Source of the DNA: CAZTGB01 sp964612965
GTDB taxonomy: Bacteria; Patescibacteriota; Microgenomatia; UBA8517
Direction: 5' to 3'
Length of the DNA stretch: 19,731 nt
Assembly: GCA_964612965.1 (NCBI GenBank)
Contig: CAZTGB010000013.1
Coordinates: forward strand, 1-19,731
The translations under genes and the position numbers were made by a program. The notes beneath the pieces were generated by a model. The model searched no databases. It was not told where the DNA came from and saw only the letters and a program-made list of their open reading frames with translations. This document shows positions 6,003 to 14,681 of this stretch, one piece after another (within the stretch, counting starts at the first letter, position 1; the number at the start of each line of letters is the position of its first letter).

Positions 6003-7964
6003 TCAAAGAGGAGTTTGTGTTACTTCAGTCATTTCTTCTTTTTTAGGGCTTTTCCATGAAGCATATTTACAATCTGGATACCTGCTGCAACCAAAAAACT
6101 TTCTGCTTTTAGAGGTCTTTTTAACTATTACATCTCCTTCATTACAGTCTGGGCATTTTGCTCCAATCTTTTCTAAATATTTTTCTGTGTGTTTACAATC
6201 TGGGAACCTGCTACAGCTTATAAACTTTCCAAATCTTCCGGTTCTAATTACCAGTTCTCCTTCTTCACAGTCGGGGCACTTTCTTCCAAGTTTTTCTACT
6301 GCTATTTTTACTCTTTTACTGTTTTTTTCAACATCAACCAGTTTCTTTTCAAATGGTTTATAAAAGTCTTTGATTGTTTTAACCCAAGATAGTTTTCCTC
6401 CTGCTACTTTATCCAGCTCATCTTCCATTTCAGCGGTAAAAGCATATTCAAAAGTATCTGGAAAGTTACTAATTAAAAAGTCATTTACAGCAATCCCAAT
6501 TGAGGTTGGGGCAAACGCCCTGGCATCATTTTTTTCTACATACTGACGTATTTGGATGGTTGAAATAATTGGAGCGTAGGTTGATGGCCTTCCAATTCCT
6601 AATTTCTCAAGCATTTTAATTAAAGATGCCTCATTAAATCTAGCGGGAGGCATAGTGAACTTTTGGACACTATTAACTTTAAGTAAATCTAGTTCTTCAC
6701 CTTTTGTAACTTCTGGTAGAATTATCATATCCTCATCGCTAACTTTTCCGGGAATTACTTTTCTCCACCCATCAAATTTCATTACTTGACCACTAGCTCT
6801 TAATTGATGCTCCCCCGCGCTAACCTCAATAGTTGTTTCATCAAAAATACTTGGATTTACTTGGCAAGCTACAAAACGTTTCCAAATAAGCTCATATAAT
6901 TTTTCGAAATCTTTTACCATTTCGCCACCCAAATCGACTCCTCCTGGCATTTGATTTACATTGGTGGGTCTAATTGCTTCATGAGCTTCTTGAGCTGATT
7001 TACTTTGTTTTTTGTAAAGTCTAATTGAATCTGGTAAATATTCTTTTCCATATTCTTTTTCAATTAATGTTCTGGCTTTATTGATAGCTGCAATTGATAA
7101 ATTGACCGAGTCGGTTCTGTGATACGTAATTAACCCTTCTTCATATAACTTTTGAGCTATCGACATAGTTTTTTTAGATGACCATCCGAAAATCCTAGCT
7201 CCTGCTTGCTGCATTGTTGAAGTGGTAAAAGGTGGATATGGAGATTTGGTTACCTCACGCTTCTTAACCTCAGCAACTTTATAATTAGAAATCTTTAACT
7301 CAGACACAACTTTTTTAGCGTCTTTCTCATTTTCTATTTCTTCTTTGGTAAGCCAAATAACAAATTCCTTTTTGTTTTTAGTCTTTACGTTACATGTTAT
7401 TTCCCAATACTCGGTTGGCTTAAACTTTTCAATTTCTCTTTCTTTTTCAACGATAAGTCTTACTGCAACTGACTGAACACGTCCCGCAGAAAGGCCTCGC
7501 CTTACTTTTTTCCAGAGAAGGGGTGAGAGTTTATAACCCACAAGTCTATCAAGTACTCGCCTTGCAATTTGAGCATCGACTAAGTTGGTATCAACATCGC
7601 GGGGTGAGGCTATAGCTTCTTCTACAGCCTCTTTTGTAATCTCATGGAAAACTATTCTTTTTGTTTTGACGCCTTTTAGGATTTCTTTTACATGAGAAGA
7701 GATCGCTTCACCTTCACGGTCAGGGTCAGTTGCTAGATAAGCAAGATCGGCATTCTTCCCGAGATGTTTTAATCTTTTAATAGTTTCAGCTCTTTTTTCA
7801 ACCACCTGATAGTCTGGTTTAAAATCATTTTCAATATCGATACTCAATTTACTTTTGGGTAAATCCATAATGTGCCCGGTAGTAGCTTCCACTTCATATC
7901 CACTCCCTAAAAATTTTCCAAGCGTTTTTGCTTTAGTTGGCGACTCAACGATAATTAATTTCAT
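6003..7964 (-). CDS. topA: DNA topoisomerase I
   Basis: Type IA topoisomerase that relaxes negative supercoils. The N-terminal TOPRIM domain starts MKLIIVESPTKAKTL and has the metal-binding DPDRE at 80-84. LSAGRVQSVAVRLIVEKE at 158-175 is a family signature, and the catalytic tyrosine is Tyr281 in LITYHRTDSVNLS. Two C4 zinc ribbons close the protein (Cys563/566/584/590 and Cys604/607/626/632). At 653 aa it is shorter than the E. coli enzyme, having two rather than three zinc ribbons and a compact core. The gene is 60 nt downstream of dprA and has its own -10-like box 6 nt before the ATG. dcd follows after 43 nt on the same strand. Confidence 0.97.
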   Translation of the reverse strand: MKLIIVESPTKAKTLGKFLGSGYEVEATTGHIMDLPKSKLSIDIENDFKPDYQVVEKRAETIKRLKHLGKNADLAYLATDPDREGEAISSHVKEILKGVKTKRIVFHEITKEAVEEAIASPRDVDTNLVDAQIARRVLDRLVGYKLSPLLWKKVRRGLSAGRVQSVAVRLIVEKEREIEKFKPTEYWEITCNVKTKNKKEFVIWLTKEEIENEKDAKKVVSELKISNYKVAEVKKREVTKSPYPPFTTSTMQQAGARIFGWSSKKTMSIAQKLYEEGLITYHRTDSVNLSIAAINKARTLIEKEYGKEYLPDSIRLYKKQSKSAQEAHEAIRPTNVNQMPGGVDLGGEMVKDFEKLYELIWKRFVACQVNPSIFDETTIEVSAGEHQLRASGQVMKFDGWRKVIPGKVSDEDMIILPEVTKGEELDLLKVNSVQKFTMPPARFNEASLIKMLEKLGIGRPSTYAPIISTIQIRQYVEKNDARAFAPTSIGIAVNDFLISNFPDTFEYAFTAEMEDELDKVAGGKLSWVKTIKDFYKPFEKKLVDVEKNSKRVKIAVEKLGRKCPDCEEGELVIRTGRFGKFISCSRFPDCKHTEKYLEKIGAKCPDCNEGDVIVKKTSKSRKFFGCSRYPDCKYASWKSPKKEEMTEVTQTPL

Positions 7965-7970
7965 GTATTT

Positions 7971-7976
7971 ATTTTA
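7971..7976 (-). promoter_or_regulatory. -10 box for topA (leaderless geometry)
   Basis: The minus strand reads TAAAAT at 7976-7971, followed by six bases and the topA ATG at 7964. No convincing -35 hexamer is seen at 17±1 nt upstream, so this is a weaker call than the promoters with both boxes. Confidence 0.45.
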
Positions 7977-8024
7977 GTAAGTTATTCCTTTTGACTTATG
8001 ACTTAACATACATAAGAACCTATT

Positions 8025-8681
8025 CTACATAAGCATGTCAAGTATGTCTTGTGGTTTGGTCACGACTTTTGCTCCATTTTCCATTAAATAGTTAGGTAGC
8101 CCGCTCAAGGGCTCATCAAGTCTTCCTGGAATTACAAAGACTTCCTTCCCTTGATTTGCAGCCCAATTAGCAATTGAAAGAGTACCACTGATTCTTGCAC
8201 CTTCAATAATTAAAACTCCCAGGGAAAGACCTGAAATAATTCTATTCCTTGAAAGAAAATTACTTTTAAATGGCGGCGTTCCTGGAGGAAATTCTGTAAC
8301 AACTGCTCCATGTTCTGAAATAGTTTTTGCTAGTACCCAATTTTCAGGCGGATAAATAACGTCAATTCCGGATCCAAGTACTGCTATGGTTCTGCCCCCT
8401 GCATAAATGGCTGCTTTGTGTGCAGTTGAATCAACCCCTCGAGCAATCCCTGAAATAATAGTTACACCAGCTCTTGCAAGTGTGGCTGAAAAATCCCAAG
8501 CAATTTTTTTGCCATAATCAGACATTCTTCTTGATCCGATTATGGCAATTGCCTTTTGGTCACTGTCAATAATTTTACCTACTGAATATAATTTCTCCGG
8601 GGCACCCTGGATTTGTTTTAAGTTATAAGGATAAGAACTACTGCTTAATAATATTTCTTCGTAGACGTTAGAATTTGCCAT
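8025..8681 (-). CDS. dprA: DNA-processing protein DprA (short form)
   Basis: Rossmann-like protein that binds incoming single-stranded DNA and loads RecA during natural transformation. The 218-aa protein has the DprA core: KAIAIIGSRRMSDYG (43-57), IISGIARGVDSTAHKAAI, GRTIAVLGSGIDVIYPPEN, and then FPPGTPP, RNRIISGLSLGVLIIEG and GKEVFVIPG. It lacks both the N-terminal SAM/HhH-like domain and the C-terminal winged helix of larger DprA proteins, leaving only the catalytically inert core. Its ATG shares one base with the PBP2 stop (TAATG at 8681), so it is translationally coupled to PBP2. Competence is common in these lineages, in line with the recombination scar elsewhere in this window, though that link is speculative. 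Confidence 0.93.
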   Translation of the reverse strand: MANSNVYEEILLSSSSYPYNLKQIQGAPEKLYSVGKIIDSDQKAIAIIGSRRMSDYGKKIAWDFSATLARAGVTIISGIARGVDSTAHKAAIYAGGRTIAVLGSGIDVIYPPENWVLAKTISEHGAVVTEFPPGTPPFKSNFLSRNRIISGLSLGVLIIEGARISGTLSIANWAANQGKEVFVIPGRLDEPLSGLPNYLMENGAKVVTKPQDILDMLM

Positions 8682-10159
8682 TATGGATTATTTTGCAGGT
8701 TCCACCTATTCATAATACTACGAGCAATGGGGCCTGCAACTTTTGATCCTTCCCCACCTTTTTCAACAAGAACAGTCAAAACTATTTCTGGTTTATCATA
8801 TGGCGCAAAAAGGGTGAACCATGCGTGTGTGTCCTCCTCTGTTCCTACTTGTGCAGTTCCGGTTTTACAACCCACGGTGGGTGTAAAATCAAAAAATGTA
8901 AATCCGGTTCCGCCTTGCGCACAGGCCTCACGCATTCCTTCTTTTACTAAATCAAAATCTTCTTTTTTAATATCGAGTTTCTGACAACTTCTTTTTCCAT
9001 CATCAAATAACTTTGGTGTGCAATAGTTTCCACCTGAAGCAATTGCGGCAATCATCATGTTTTGTTCAATTGGAGTAATTGCGACATCTCCCTGACCAAT
9101 TGCGTAGTGATAAGTATTTCCCAAAAACCAAATTTCATTTTTAACTTTCTTTTTCCATTCTGGGGTGGGGATAAGACCCGATACCTCACCCGGCAAATCA
9201 ATTCCAGTTGGAGCATCGAGTTTAAACTTTCTTGCAAACTCAGCAATTTTATCTGGACCCAACATTTCTCCAATGGTATAAAAAAATGTATCTGTTGAAC
9301 GGGCTAGGGCGCGAGTTAAACCAATTTGCCCTTCACGCCCACCATATTGGGTAAAATACCAATTACTATATGTAAAGTCTCCGTATAGAGTTTTAACTGT
9401 AATAAGTCCCTCATCGTTAAATAAATAGTTTTTATCTATCTTTTCTTCAGCCAGGGCTGCTAGTGCAACAAGTGGTTTAAAAACTGACCCAGGATGAAAG
9501 GTTCCCCCTATTGCACGATTAAAAAATGGTAAATCTTTATTTTCTAAGTCATGACTTATATCATTAGGATTAAAACTTGGATATGAATAAAGTGCCAACA
9601 CCTCGCCTTTTGTGTCTGTTGCTATAACCGCCCCCTTTTTATCCAATACTTTTGCGGCCTCTTTTTGGAGGCCAAAATCTATGGTTGTGTGAAGATCGCG
9701 ACCGGGAGAGGCTTTCTGTTCACCTAATGTTCTAATGGTTTTTCCACCTGTATCAACTTCAACAAGAGTCTCTCCATCAATACCAGTTAGTAAACAATTA
9801 TATTTAAGTTGTAGTCCGCTTTTGCCTTCGAGCTGCCCCAGTTTTTTTGGACCTTTTTCTAAACAATTTGGATCAACTTTAAAAACGTCGTCTGGTCCAA
9901 CCTCACCAACAAAACCTGTTATATGAGCCATATCAGCCCCTTCTAAGACCTCACCTCCACGAGCTAATATACGGCCACGGTTGGCAACTATTGGAATTCT
10001 TTTAATTCTATTTTTCTCAGAAAGATCACGGTAATATGCTCCCTTAATTACTTGAAGCTCAAAAATACGAGTTAATAAAAGTAAAAATCCTAATATTAAA
10101 ACTCCCCTTAAAAACCAGGAAAGCCAGGACTGCTTCTTCCTTGATACTAGAGATTCCAT
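8681..10159 (-). CDS. mrdA: Penicillin-binding protein 2 (class B transpeptidase)
   Basis: Cross-links peptidoglycan during cell elongation, in partnership with MreB and RodA. One N-terminal membrane anchor (about residues 12-30) precedes a dimerisation region with the RGRIL motif and the transpeptidase domain. Active-site motifs are Ser225-x-x-Lys228 (GSVFKPL), Ser288-Thr-Asp (the SxD variant usual in PBP2), and Lys432-Thr-Gly (CKTGTAQV). At 492 aa it is shorter than E. coli PBP2 (~630), mostly in the N-terminal pedestal. MreB is encoded about 1 kb away, in keeping with a shape role. The promoter is immediately upstream, with TATGAT 6 nt before the ATG, and dprA is coupled to the 3' end. PBP3/FtsI is the alternative, but the SxD motif and mreB proximity favour PBP2. 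Confidence 0.93.
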   Translation of the reverse strand: MESLVSRKKQSWLSWFLRGVLILGFLLLLTRIFELQVIKGAYYRDLSEKNRIKRIPIVANRGRILARGGEVLEGADMAHITGFVGEVGPDDVFKVDPNCLEKGPKKLGQLEGKSGLQLKYNCLLTGIDGETLVEVDTGGKTIRTLGEQKASPGRDLHTTIDFGLQKEAAKVLDKKGAVIATDTKGEVLALYSYPSFNPNDISHDLENKDLPFFNRAIGGTFHPGSVFKPLVALAALAEEKIDKNYLFNDEGLITVKTLYGDFTYSNWYFTQYGGREGQIGLTRALARSTDTFFYTIGEMLGPDKIAEFARKFKLDAPTGIDLPGEVSGLIPTPEWKKKVKNEIWFLGNTYHYAIGQGDVAITPIEQNMMIAAIASGGNYCTPKLFDDGKRSCQKLDIKKEDFDLVKEGMREACAQGGTGFTFFDFTPTVGCKTGTAQVGTEEDTHAWFTLFAPYDKPEIVLTVLVEKGGEGSKVAGPIARSIMNRWNLQNNP

Positions 10160-10165
10160 GTTTTC

Positions 10166-10193
10166 ATCATACCAATAATTATCAATAATCCAA
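10166..10193 (-). promoter_or_regulatory. Promoter of the PBP2-dprA unit
   Basis: Minus strand: TTGGAT at 10193-10188, 16-nt spacer, TATGAT at 10171-10166, then six bases to the ATG at 10159. Leaderless geometry. Confidence 0.6.
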
Positions 10194-10202
10194 CTCTAGC
10201 TT

Positions 10203-10222
10203 TAGTAAAGTTGGCTTTACTA
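10203..10222. promoter_or_regulatory. Inverted repeat between divergent PBP2 and Nudix genes
   Basis: Perfect 8-bp arms TAGTAAAG (10203-10210) and CTTTACTA (10215-10222) with a TTGG loop, in the 97-nt divergent spacer and upstream of both start codons. It could be an operator, for example for the winged-helix/Nudix protein next to it, or a hairpin at the end of an unseen transcript. There is no strong T-tract, which argues against a terminator. Confidence 0.5.
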
Positions 10223-10256
10223 GACTTTTAAAACCTGCCGGTAAATAATACGTCCT

Positions 10257-10949
10257 ATGGAAATAAAAATTCACGATTTTCAAATGTCTATTTTAAAAGA
10301 ACTTCTTTTTAAACCGGAGGCAAGATTTCGTGACCTTAAAAAGGTAGATGTAACAAATGACCATTTTACTTTTCATATTAACCACCTAATAAAAGAAGAA
10401 TTGGTTATCAAAAAAGACGGAAGATATTCACTTTCTGATAAAGGAAAAGAATTTGCTAATCGAATAGATACGAATGCACTAAAGATCGAAAGGCAAGCTA
10501 AAGTTGCTATTGCTCTTCATGCAGTTAGAAAAGTAAAAGGAACAACTGAATATCTTGTTCATCTTCGACTTAAAGAACCTTTTTATGGTTGGTGCGGGTC
10601 ACATACTGGGAAAATAAGATGGGGAGAAAACCCAATTGATTGTGCAAAAAGAGAATTTCTAGAGGAGACAGGACTTACCGGAGACTTTTCCCACAAAGGT
10701 ATTGTTCATTACCTTCACTTTCATAAAGATGCCAGACTTCTGGAAGATAAATATTTTTGGGTTTACAAAATCGAAAATACTAAAGGGGAATTGAAGGAAA
10801 GTGTTCCAGAAGGAAAAAATCTTTGGTTAACTGAAAAGGAATTTAGGAAACTTAAAAATGTTTTTGCATTCCTTGATGAAATCTTGGAAGTAATTGACAA
10901 TAAAAAGTTTATTTATCTTGATAGAGTCAGATTTGTAGAAACTTATTAG
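10257..10949 (+). CDS. Winged-helix plus Nudix hydrolase domain protein
   Basis: 230-aa two-domain protein. Residues 1-75 resemble a winged helix (ILKELLFKPEARFRDLKKV, then HINHLIKEELVIKKDGRYSLSDKG), a typical MarR/ArsR-like recognition helix plus wing. Residues 80-200 are a Nudix domain with a perfect box: Gly118-x5-Glu124-x7-Arg132-Glu133-Phe-Leu-Glu-Glu-x-Gly-Leu. Nudix enzymes hydrolyse nucleoside diphosphates linked to another moiety. Fusion to a DNA-binding domain suggests either a regulator sensing such a nucleotide, like NrtR but with the domain order reversed, or a regulated hydrolase. The substrate cannot be told. It is transcribed divergently from PBP2, with an inverted repeat between them, and is followed after one base by a small gene likely in the same operon. 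Confidence 0.88.
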   Translation: MEIKIHDFQMSILKELLFKPEARFRDLKKVDVTNDHFTFHINHLIKEELVIKKDGRYSLSDKGKEFANRIDTNALKIERQAKVAIALHAVRKVKGTTEYLVHLRLKEPFYGWCGSHTGKIRWGENPIDCAKREFLEETGLTGDFSHKGIVHYLHFHKDARLLEDKYFWVYKIENTKGELKESVPEGKNLWLTEKEFRKLKNVFAFLDEILEVIDNKKFIYLDRVRFVETY

Positions 10950-10950
10950 A

Positions 10951-11187
10951 ATGACGGTCGAAACAAGAATAATTGGACATAAAGAAACCTCTCGGATTTT
11001 TTTTGCGTTTTGTGATTCTTGTTTTGATGTAAACGAAGAAACAGGAGATCCGCAAAATGGAAGTTTGCAACTGTCAGGAGATGGTGTCAAAACATTCGAA
11101 GAGGCAGAAGGACAAATTAAAGAACATTTAAATTATTGGTCAAAATTCGAAACTAAGAATCATAGAACTAGAATAGACTGTATATAA
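10951..11187 (+). CDS. Small protein of unknown function
   Basis: 78 aa, beginning 1 nt after the Nudix stop and probably co-transcribed and translated by reinitiation. I do not recognise the family. It has a beta-rich N-terminal half (TRIIGHKETSRIFFAFCDSCF), a glycine/aspartate turn region, and a helical segment TFEEAEGQIKEHLNYWSKF. Two nearby Cys (CDSC) could bind metal but have no partner pair. It ends 5 nt before the stop of the convergent mreB gene. The balanced composition and tight spacing support a real gene, but there is no functional evidence. Confidence 0.6.
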   Translation: MTVETRIIGHKETSRIFFAFCDSCFDVNEETGDPQNGSLQLSGDGVKTFEEAEGQIKEHLNYWSKFETKNHRTRIDCI

Positions 11188-11192
11188 AATTT

Positions 11193-12251
11193 CTAAAGCC
11201 CTTTAGTTACTCTAACTTGGTTAAGAAGAGATATATCATCAAGAAGTTTTCCACAACCTCTAACCACACATGTAAGTGGGTCTTCTGCTATCCAAACAGG
11301 CATTTTAGTGGCTTCAGAAATTGTTTTATCTATTCCAGTTAATAGTGATCCACCCCCCGCAAGAGTAATTCCTCGCTCCACAATATCGTTAGCAAGCTCA
11401 GGTGGGGTTTCTTCTAGAGTATCTACAACATTAGTTACAATTTCTTGTATAACTGGACTTAGCGCTTCCTGGATTTCGCTACTTGTCAGTTTAACTGATT
11501 TAGGAAGGCCACTTTCTAAATCTCTTCCTCTAACTACTGCGAATTTGTCTTTTTGTGAAATTGAAGATCCAATACTCATTTTTACTGTTTCAGTTGTGGG
11601 CTGACCCAAAAGAAGTGAGTATTTAAGCCTTACATAATTAATAATTGCCTCATCCATTTCGTCTCCTGCAACACGGACCGATCTTCCAACTACAATTCCA
11701 CCCATTGAAATCATTGCAATTTCACTAGTTCCTCCTCCGATATCAACTATGAAAGTTCCTTCGGGCCCAGTGATTGGAAGGCCTGCGCCAATTGCGGCTG
11801 CCATGGGTTCTTCTATTAAATGAGCTTCACGAGCTCCGGCATCCAGAGCTGCATCAGCTACGGCCCTTCTTTCAACTTCGGTAACTCCAGACGGAATTCC
11901 TATTATTACTCTCGGTCTTGGAATTTTTGGAACCGCAGATCCTGTCTCGTGAACTTTTTTAATATAGTAGGTAAGCATTGCAGCTGTTGCATCAAAATCT
12001 GCGATAACACCATCTCTCAACGGACGGATTGCTTCGATAGACGCAGGAGCTCTTCCCAACATTTTCTTGGCAGACATTCCAATTGCAAGTATTTCTTTTG
12101 TTTTTTTGTGACGTGCAACTGCTGAAGGCTCACGAATCACAATTCCTTTTCCCCGGACATAGACCAAAGTATTAGCTGTTCCCAAATCAATTCCTACATC
12201 ATGCGAAAACAAACCGAGAAGATAATTTATGGGACTTACAAATTTCAACAT
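11193..12251 (-). CDS. mreB: Rod-shape-determining protein MreB
   Basis: Actin-like ATPase that forms membrane-associated filaments and positions the elongation machinery with PBP2. The 352-aa length is typical. Actin-fold motifs: phosphate 1 loop DVGIDLGTANTLVYV (18-32), IIGIPSGVTEVERRAV, the LIEEPMAAAIGAGLP signature, phosphate 2 loop FIVDIGGGTSEIA, and the adenosine loop ITLAGGGSLLTGID. The N-terminal MLKFVSPINYLLGLF is hydrophobic/amphipathic, as in membrane-binding MreB. There is no MreC or MreD in the window. It is transcribed divergently from the Wzy-like gene, from a clear promoter with a predicted leader of only one or two bases. Confidence 0.98.
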   Translation of the reverse strand: MLKFVSPINYLLGLFSHDVGIDLGTANTLVYVRGKGIVIREPSAVARHKKTKEILAIGMSAKKMLGRAPASIEAIRPLRDGVIADFDATAAMLTYYIKKVHETGSAVPKIPRPRVIIGIPSGVTEVERRAVADAALDAGAREAHLIEEPMAAAIGAGLPITGPEGTFIVDIGGGTSEIAMISMGGIVVGRSVRVAGDEMDEAIINYVRLKYSLLLGQPTTETVKMSIGSSISQKDKFAVVRGRDLESGLPKSVKLTSSEIQEALSPVIQEIVTNVVDTLEETPPELANDIVERGITLAGGGSLLTGIDKTISEATKMPVWIAEDPLTCVVRGCGKLLDDISLLNQVRVTKGL

Positions 12252-12259
12252 GCATCGGA

Positions 12260-12288
12260 AGTATATATTTGATGTTAAAATGGTTCAA
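12260..12288 (-). promoter_or_regulatory. mreB promoter
   Basis: Minus strand: TTGAAC at 12288-12283, 17-nt spacer, TATACT at 12265-12260, then eight bases to the mreB ATG at 12251. It overlaps the 5' end of the divergent membrane-protein gene, so the two are probably co-regulated or in competition. Confidence 0.7.
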
Positions 12289-12289
12289 T

Positions 12290-14284
12290 ATGCACAAGCT
12301 TGAAAAGGTTATTTCATTTCTTTTTGGAACATTATTCTTTTTGGTTCCTTTAGTTCTTTGGCCTTACACGTCAGAAGTATTTGAATTTAATAAAATAATT
12401 GTCACTTATGTTGTAACCGCATTAATTACATGTATTTGGGTGGTAAGAATGATTTCAGAAAAGAGAATTGTATTCCGCCCTTCATTATTAGATATTCCTC
12501 TTTTGTTTTTTTTAGGTACTCAACTTATTTCGACATTTTTTTCTATTGATGTCAGAACATCAATTTTTGGTTATTACTCAAGATTTAACGGCGGACTTCT
12601 TTCGACCTTTTGTTATTGCCTCCTCTTTTGGGCCTATGTATCAAACATGAACAAGAAGTCGGCAATCAAGAGTTTTAAAATGCTTATTTTTTCAGCTGTA
12701 TTAGTATCGATTTACGGAATTCTTGAACGCTTTGGGGTAGATAAAAATATTTGGATACAAGATGTTGTAAATAGGGTTTTTTCAACTTTAGGACAACCTA
12801 ATTGGCTAGCGGCTTTTCTTGCGGCCTTAATTCCAATTACATTTATGGGTTTTGTTAAAAAACCGTATTCATATGTTTTGTCATTGCTTTTTTTCATCAC
12901 TCTTCTTTTTACAAAATCTAGAAGCGGAATTTTGGGATTTGTTATAGCTGATTTAACTTATTGGAGTTATGTGTTTTATAAATTCAAGAGACAATATTTA
13001 AAAGAGTTTTTAATTTTTAACTCTATTTTTCTAATTATATTTTTCCTTATTAAAACTCCGTTTACTACCCAACCAATAGTCGTTACAAACGCACCAGCTC
13101 TTGAAACAGGAGGAACTGAATCCGGGACTATTCGTAAAATTGTCTGGAAGGGGGCTATAAATCTTTGGAAAAATAATCCCTTAATTGGGACAGGTCCTGA
13201 AACGTTTGCATATGCCTATTACTTAGAGCGTCCCGTAGAACATAATTTAGTATCTGAATGGGACTTCATATACAACAAAGCACACAATGAATATTTAAAT
13301 ATTGCGGCAAATACAGGAAGTTTGGGGCTTGTCTCATACTTAACTCTAATTGGGTTTTCAATATTTATTTTTGTTAATTTTCTTAAACAAAATAGAAATG
13401 AAAACCCACCAAGCAAAAGTTATTTTATTACTCTTTCGCTTTTTGCGGGCTACATCTCCCTTCTTGTTAGTAATTTCTTTGGCTTTTCAGTTGTCCTTAT
13501 TCAACTGCAGTTATTTTTATTTCCCGCTGTAGCTATTGTTTTAAAGATAGGAGAAAATCAAAAAACTGAAAATAAAGAGGGTAAATTTTCCTATCTTATT
13601 TTTATTCCTCTGACCCTTACCCTTTTAATCTTAATTTCAATCTATAGGTATTGGTGGGCAGATCTTTTATATGCAAAGGCAAAAAATCTAAACCGAAATG
13701 ATGATCCAATTGGCGGCCAGAGTTATATTACGAAGGCAATTATTGTTTCACCAAATGAGGCGATCTATCATTTGGAACTTGCTGAAAGTTATACTAAAAT
13801 TGCCCTAGTAATTGATAAATCTAAAGACAAAATCAATCTTGACGAGAATGTTGCAAAAGCAATATCAGAATCAATCCGCGCCCAAGAGCTTTCGCCTAAT
13901 AATGTAAATATTAAAAGAATAGTATTTTCAAATTTCATAAGACTGTCTTTGATTGATCCAAAATATTTAATTGAGGCAGCCAGCACCCTTGAAGAAACTG
14001 TTAAAATGGCGCCCACAGATGCTAAACTTTTCTATAATCTCGGACTTGTCTATGCAAGACTTGGGCAGATCTATGCAAGACTTGGGCAGATTGACCCCGC
14101 CTTAGAAAACATTAAAAAAGCTGTTGAGCTTAAACCAAACTACAAAGATGCAAGGCTTGCATATGCATTTCTTTTGATAGATAAAAAGGAAAACCAAAAA
14201 GCAAAAGAACAACTTGAGTATATTTTGAAGTTTGTTGATCCTAATGACACAATTACCAAACAACAACTAGAGGAAATTAAATAA
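12290..14284 (+). CDS. Wzy/O-antigen ligase-like membrane protein with C-terminal TPRs
   Basis: Polytopic membrane protein of the Wzy_C (O-antigen ligase/polymerase) family, which joins lipid-linked glycans to acceptors or to each other, including glycoprotein oligosaccharyltransferases. About 664 aa. At least ten hydrophobic segments lie within the first ~460 residues. The family region is recognisable: STLGQPNWLAAFLA, TKSRSGILGF, then NPLIGTGPETFAYAYY and KAHNEYLNIAANTGSLGL in the long periplasmic loop. The last ~200 residues are soluble TPR-like helices (FYNLGLVYARLGQ, then ALENIKKAVELKPNYKDAR). A 21-bp tandem duplication disrupts one repeat. ATG 12290 is chosen because TAAAAT at 12276-12281 gives the 8-nt leaderless spacing; ATG 12272 or TTG 12269 would add six or seven residues. 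The gene is divergent from mreB and converges on the toxin gene after 1 nt. The actual acceptor is unknown. Confidence 0.87.
   Translation: MHKLEKVISFLFGTLFFLVPLVLWPYTSEVFEFNKIIVTYVVTALITCIWVVRMISEKRIVFRPSLLDIPLLFFLGTQLISTFFSIDVRTSIFGYYSRFNGGLLSTFCYCLLFWAYVSNMNKKSAIKSFKMLIFSAVLVSIYGILERFGVDKNIWIQDVVNRVFSTLGQPNWLAAFLAALIPITFMGFVKKPYSYVLSLLFFITLLFTKSRSGILGFVIADLTYWSYVFYKFKRQYLKEFLIFNSIFLIIFFLIKTPFTTQPIVVTNAPALETGGTESGTIRKIVWKGAINLWKNNPLIGTGPETFAYAYYLERPVEHNLVSEWDFIYNKAHNEYLNIAANTGSLGLVSYLTLIGFSIFIFVNFLKQNRNENPPSKSYFITLSLFAGYISLLVSNFFGFSVVLIQLQLFLFPAVAIVLKIGENQKTENKEGKFSYLIFIPLTLTLLILISIYRYWWADLLYAKAKNLNRNDDPIGGQSYITKAIIVSPNEAIYHLELAESYTKIALVIDKSKDKINLDENVAKAISESIRAQELSPNNVNIKRIVFSNFIRLSLIDPKYLIEAASTLEETVKMAPTDAKLFYNLGLVYARLGQIYARLGQIDPALENIKKAVELKPNYKDARLAYAFLLIDKKENQKAKEQLEYILKFVDPNDTITKQQLEEIK
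14050..14091 (+). repeat. Perfect 21-bp in-frame tandem duplication
   Basis: Units 14050-14070 and 14071-14091 are identical and encode YARLGQI twice. This adds seven residues inside a 34-residue TPR. Identity at every base indicates a recent replication-slippage event. Confidence 0.9.
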
Positions 14285-14285
14285 A

Positions 14286-14681
14286 CTACCAAATAGTTTT
14301 GACGCTTTTATAATTCTGTATTTTCCTATCCGCAGTTACAATTGGGCAATTTAAAATTTGAGCAGTTGAGATAATAATTCTGTCGGCTGGGTCTTTGTGT
14401 GTAAGATTATCTAAAAAGACAGAACCCGAAGCTATACTATTATCAACTGGAACAAAATGAATTGAAGAAATTTGTTCTAATTTATTAATCCACATTAAAA
14501 AATCCATACCTAAATCCAATTCTCCCTTTTTAATAAGAAGCGCAATTTCCCAAACACTTATTGAGGATATATAGACGGATTTCTTACTTTTAGCTTCGAT
14601 TATTACTTTCTTTGCTCTTGGTGATAACTTATCCGAACCGACTAACCACCAAATAATAGTGTGGGTGTCAAGAAGTATCAT
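14286..14681 (-). CDS. PIN-domain ribonuclease toxin (VapC-like)
   Basis: 131-aa PIN toxin with a full acidic site: Asp in MILLDTHTIIWWL (DTHxxxW is typical of the Sll0205-like PIN subgroup), Glu in SVWEIALLIKKG, Asp in THKDPADRIIISTA, and Asp in IVTADRKI. The ATG at 14681 overlaps the antitoxin stop (ATGA, 14678-14681). An ATG five codons upstream is open but would place extra residues before the first beta strand. GGGAAG about 8 nt upstream of the chosen start is a fair Shine-Dalgarno match. The expected target is tRNA or rRNA, unproven here. It is convergent with the Wzy-like gene. Confidence 0.92.
   Translation of the reverse strand: MILLDTHTIIWWLVGSDKLSPRAKKVIIEAKSKKSVYISSISVWEIALLIKKGELDLGMDFLMWINKLEQISSIHFVPVDNSIASGSVFLDNLTHKDPADRIIISTAQILNCPIVTADRKIQNYKSVKTIW

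Noticed and set aside
10203..10222. Terminator for PBP2 or the Nudix gene
   Set aside because: It lies upstream of both divergent start codons and lacks a clear T-tract on either strand.
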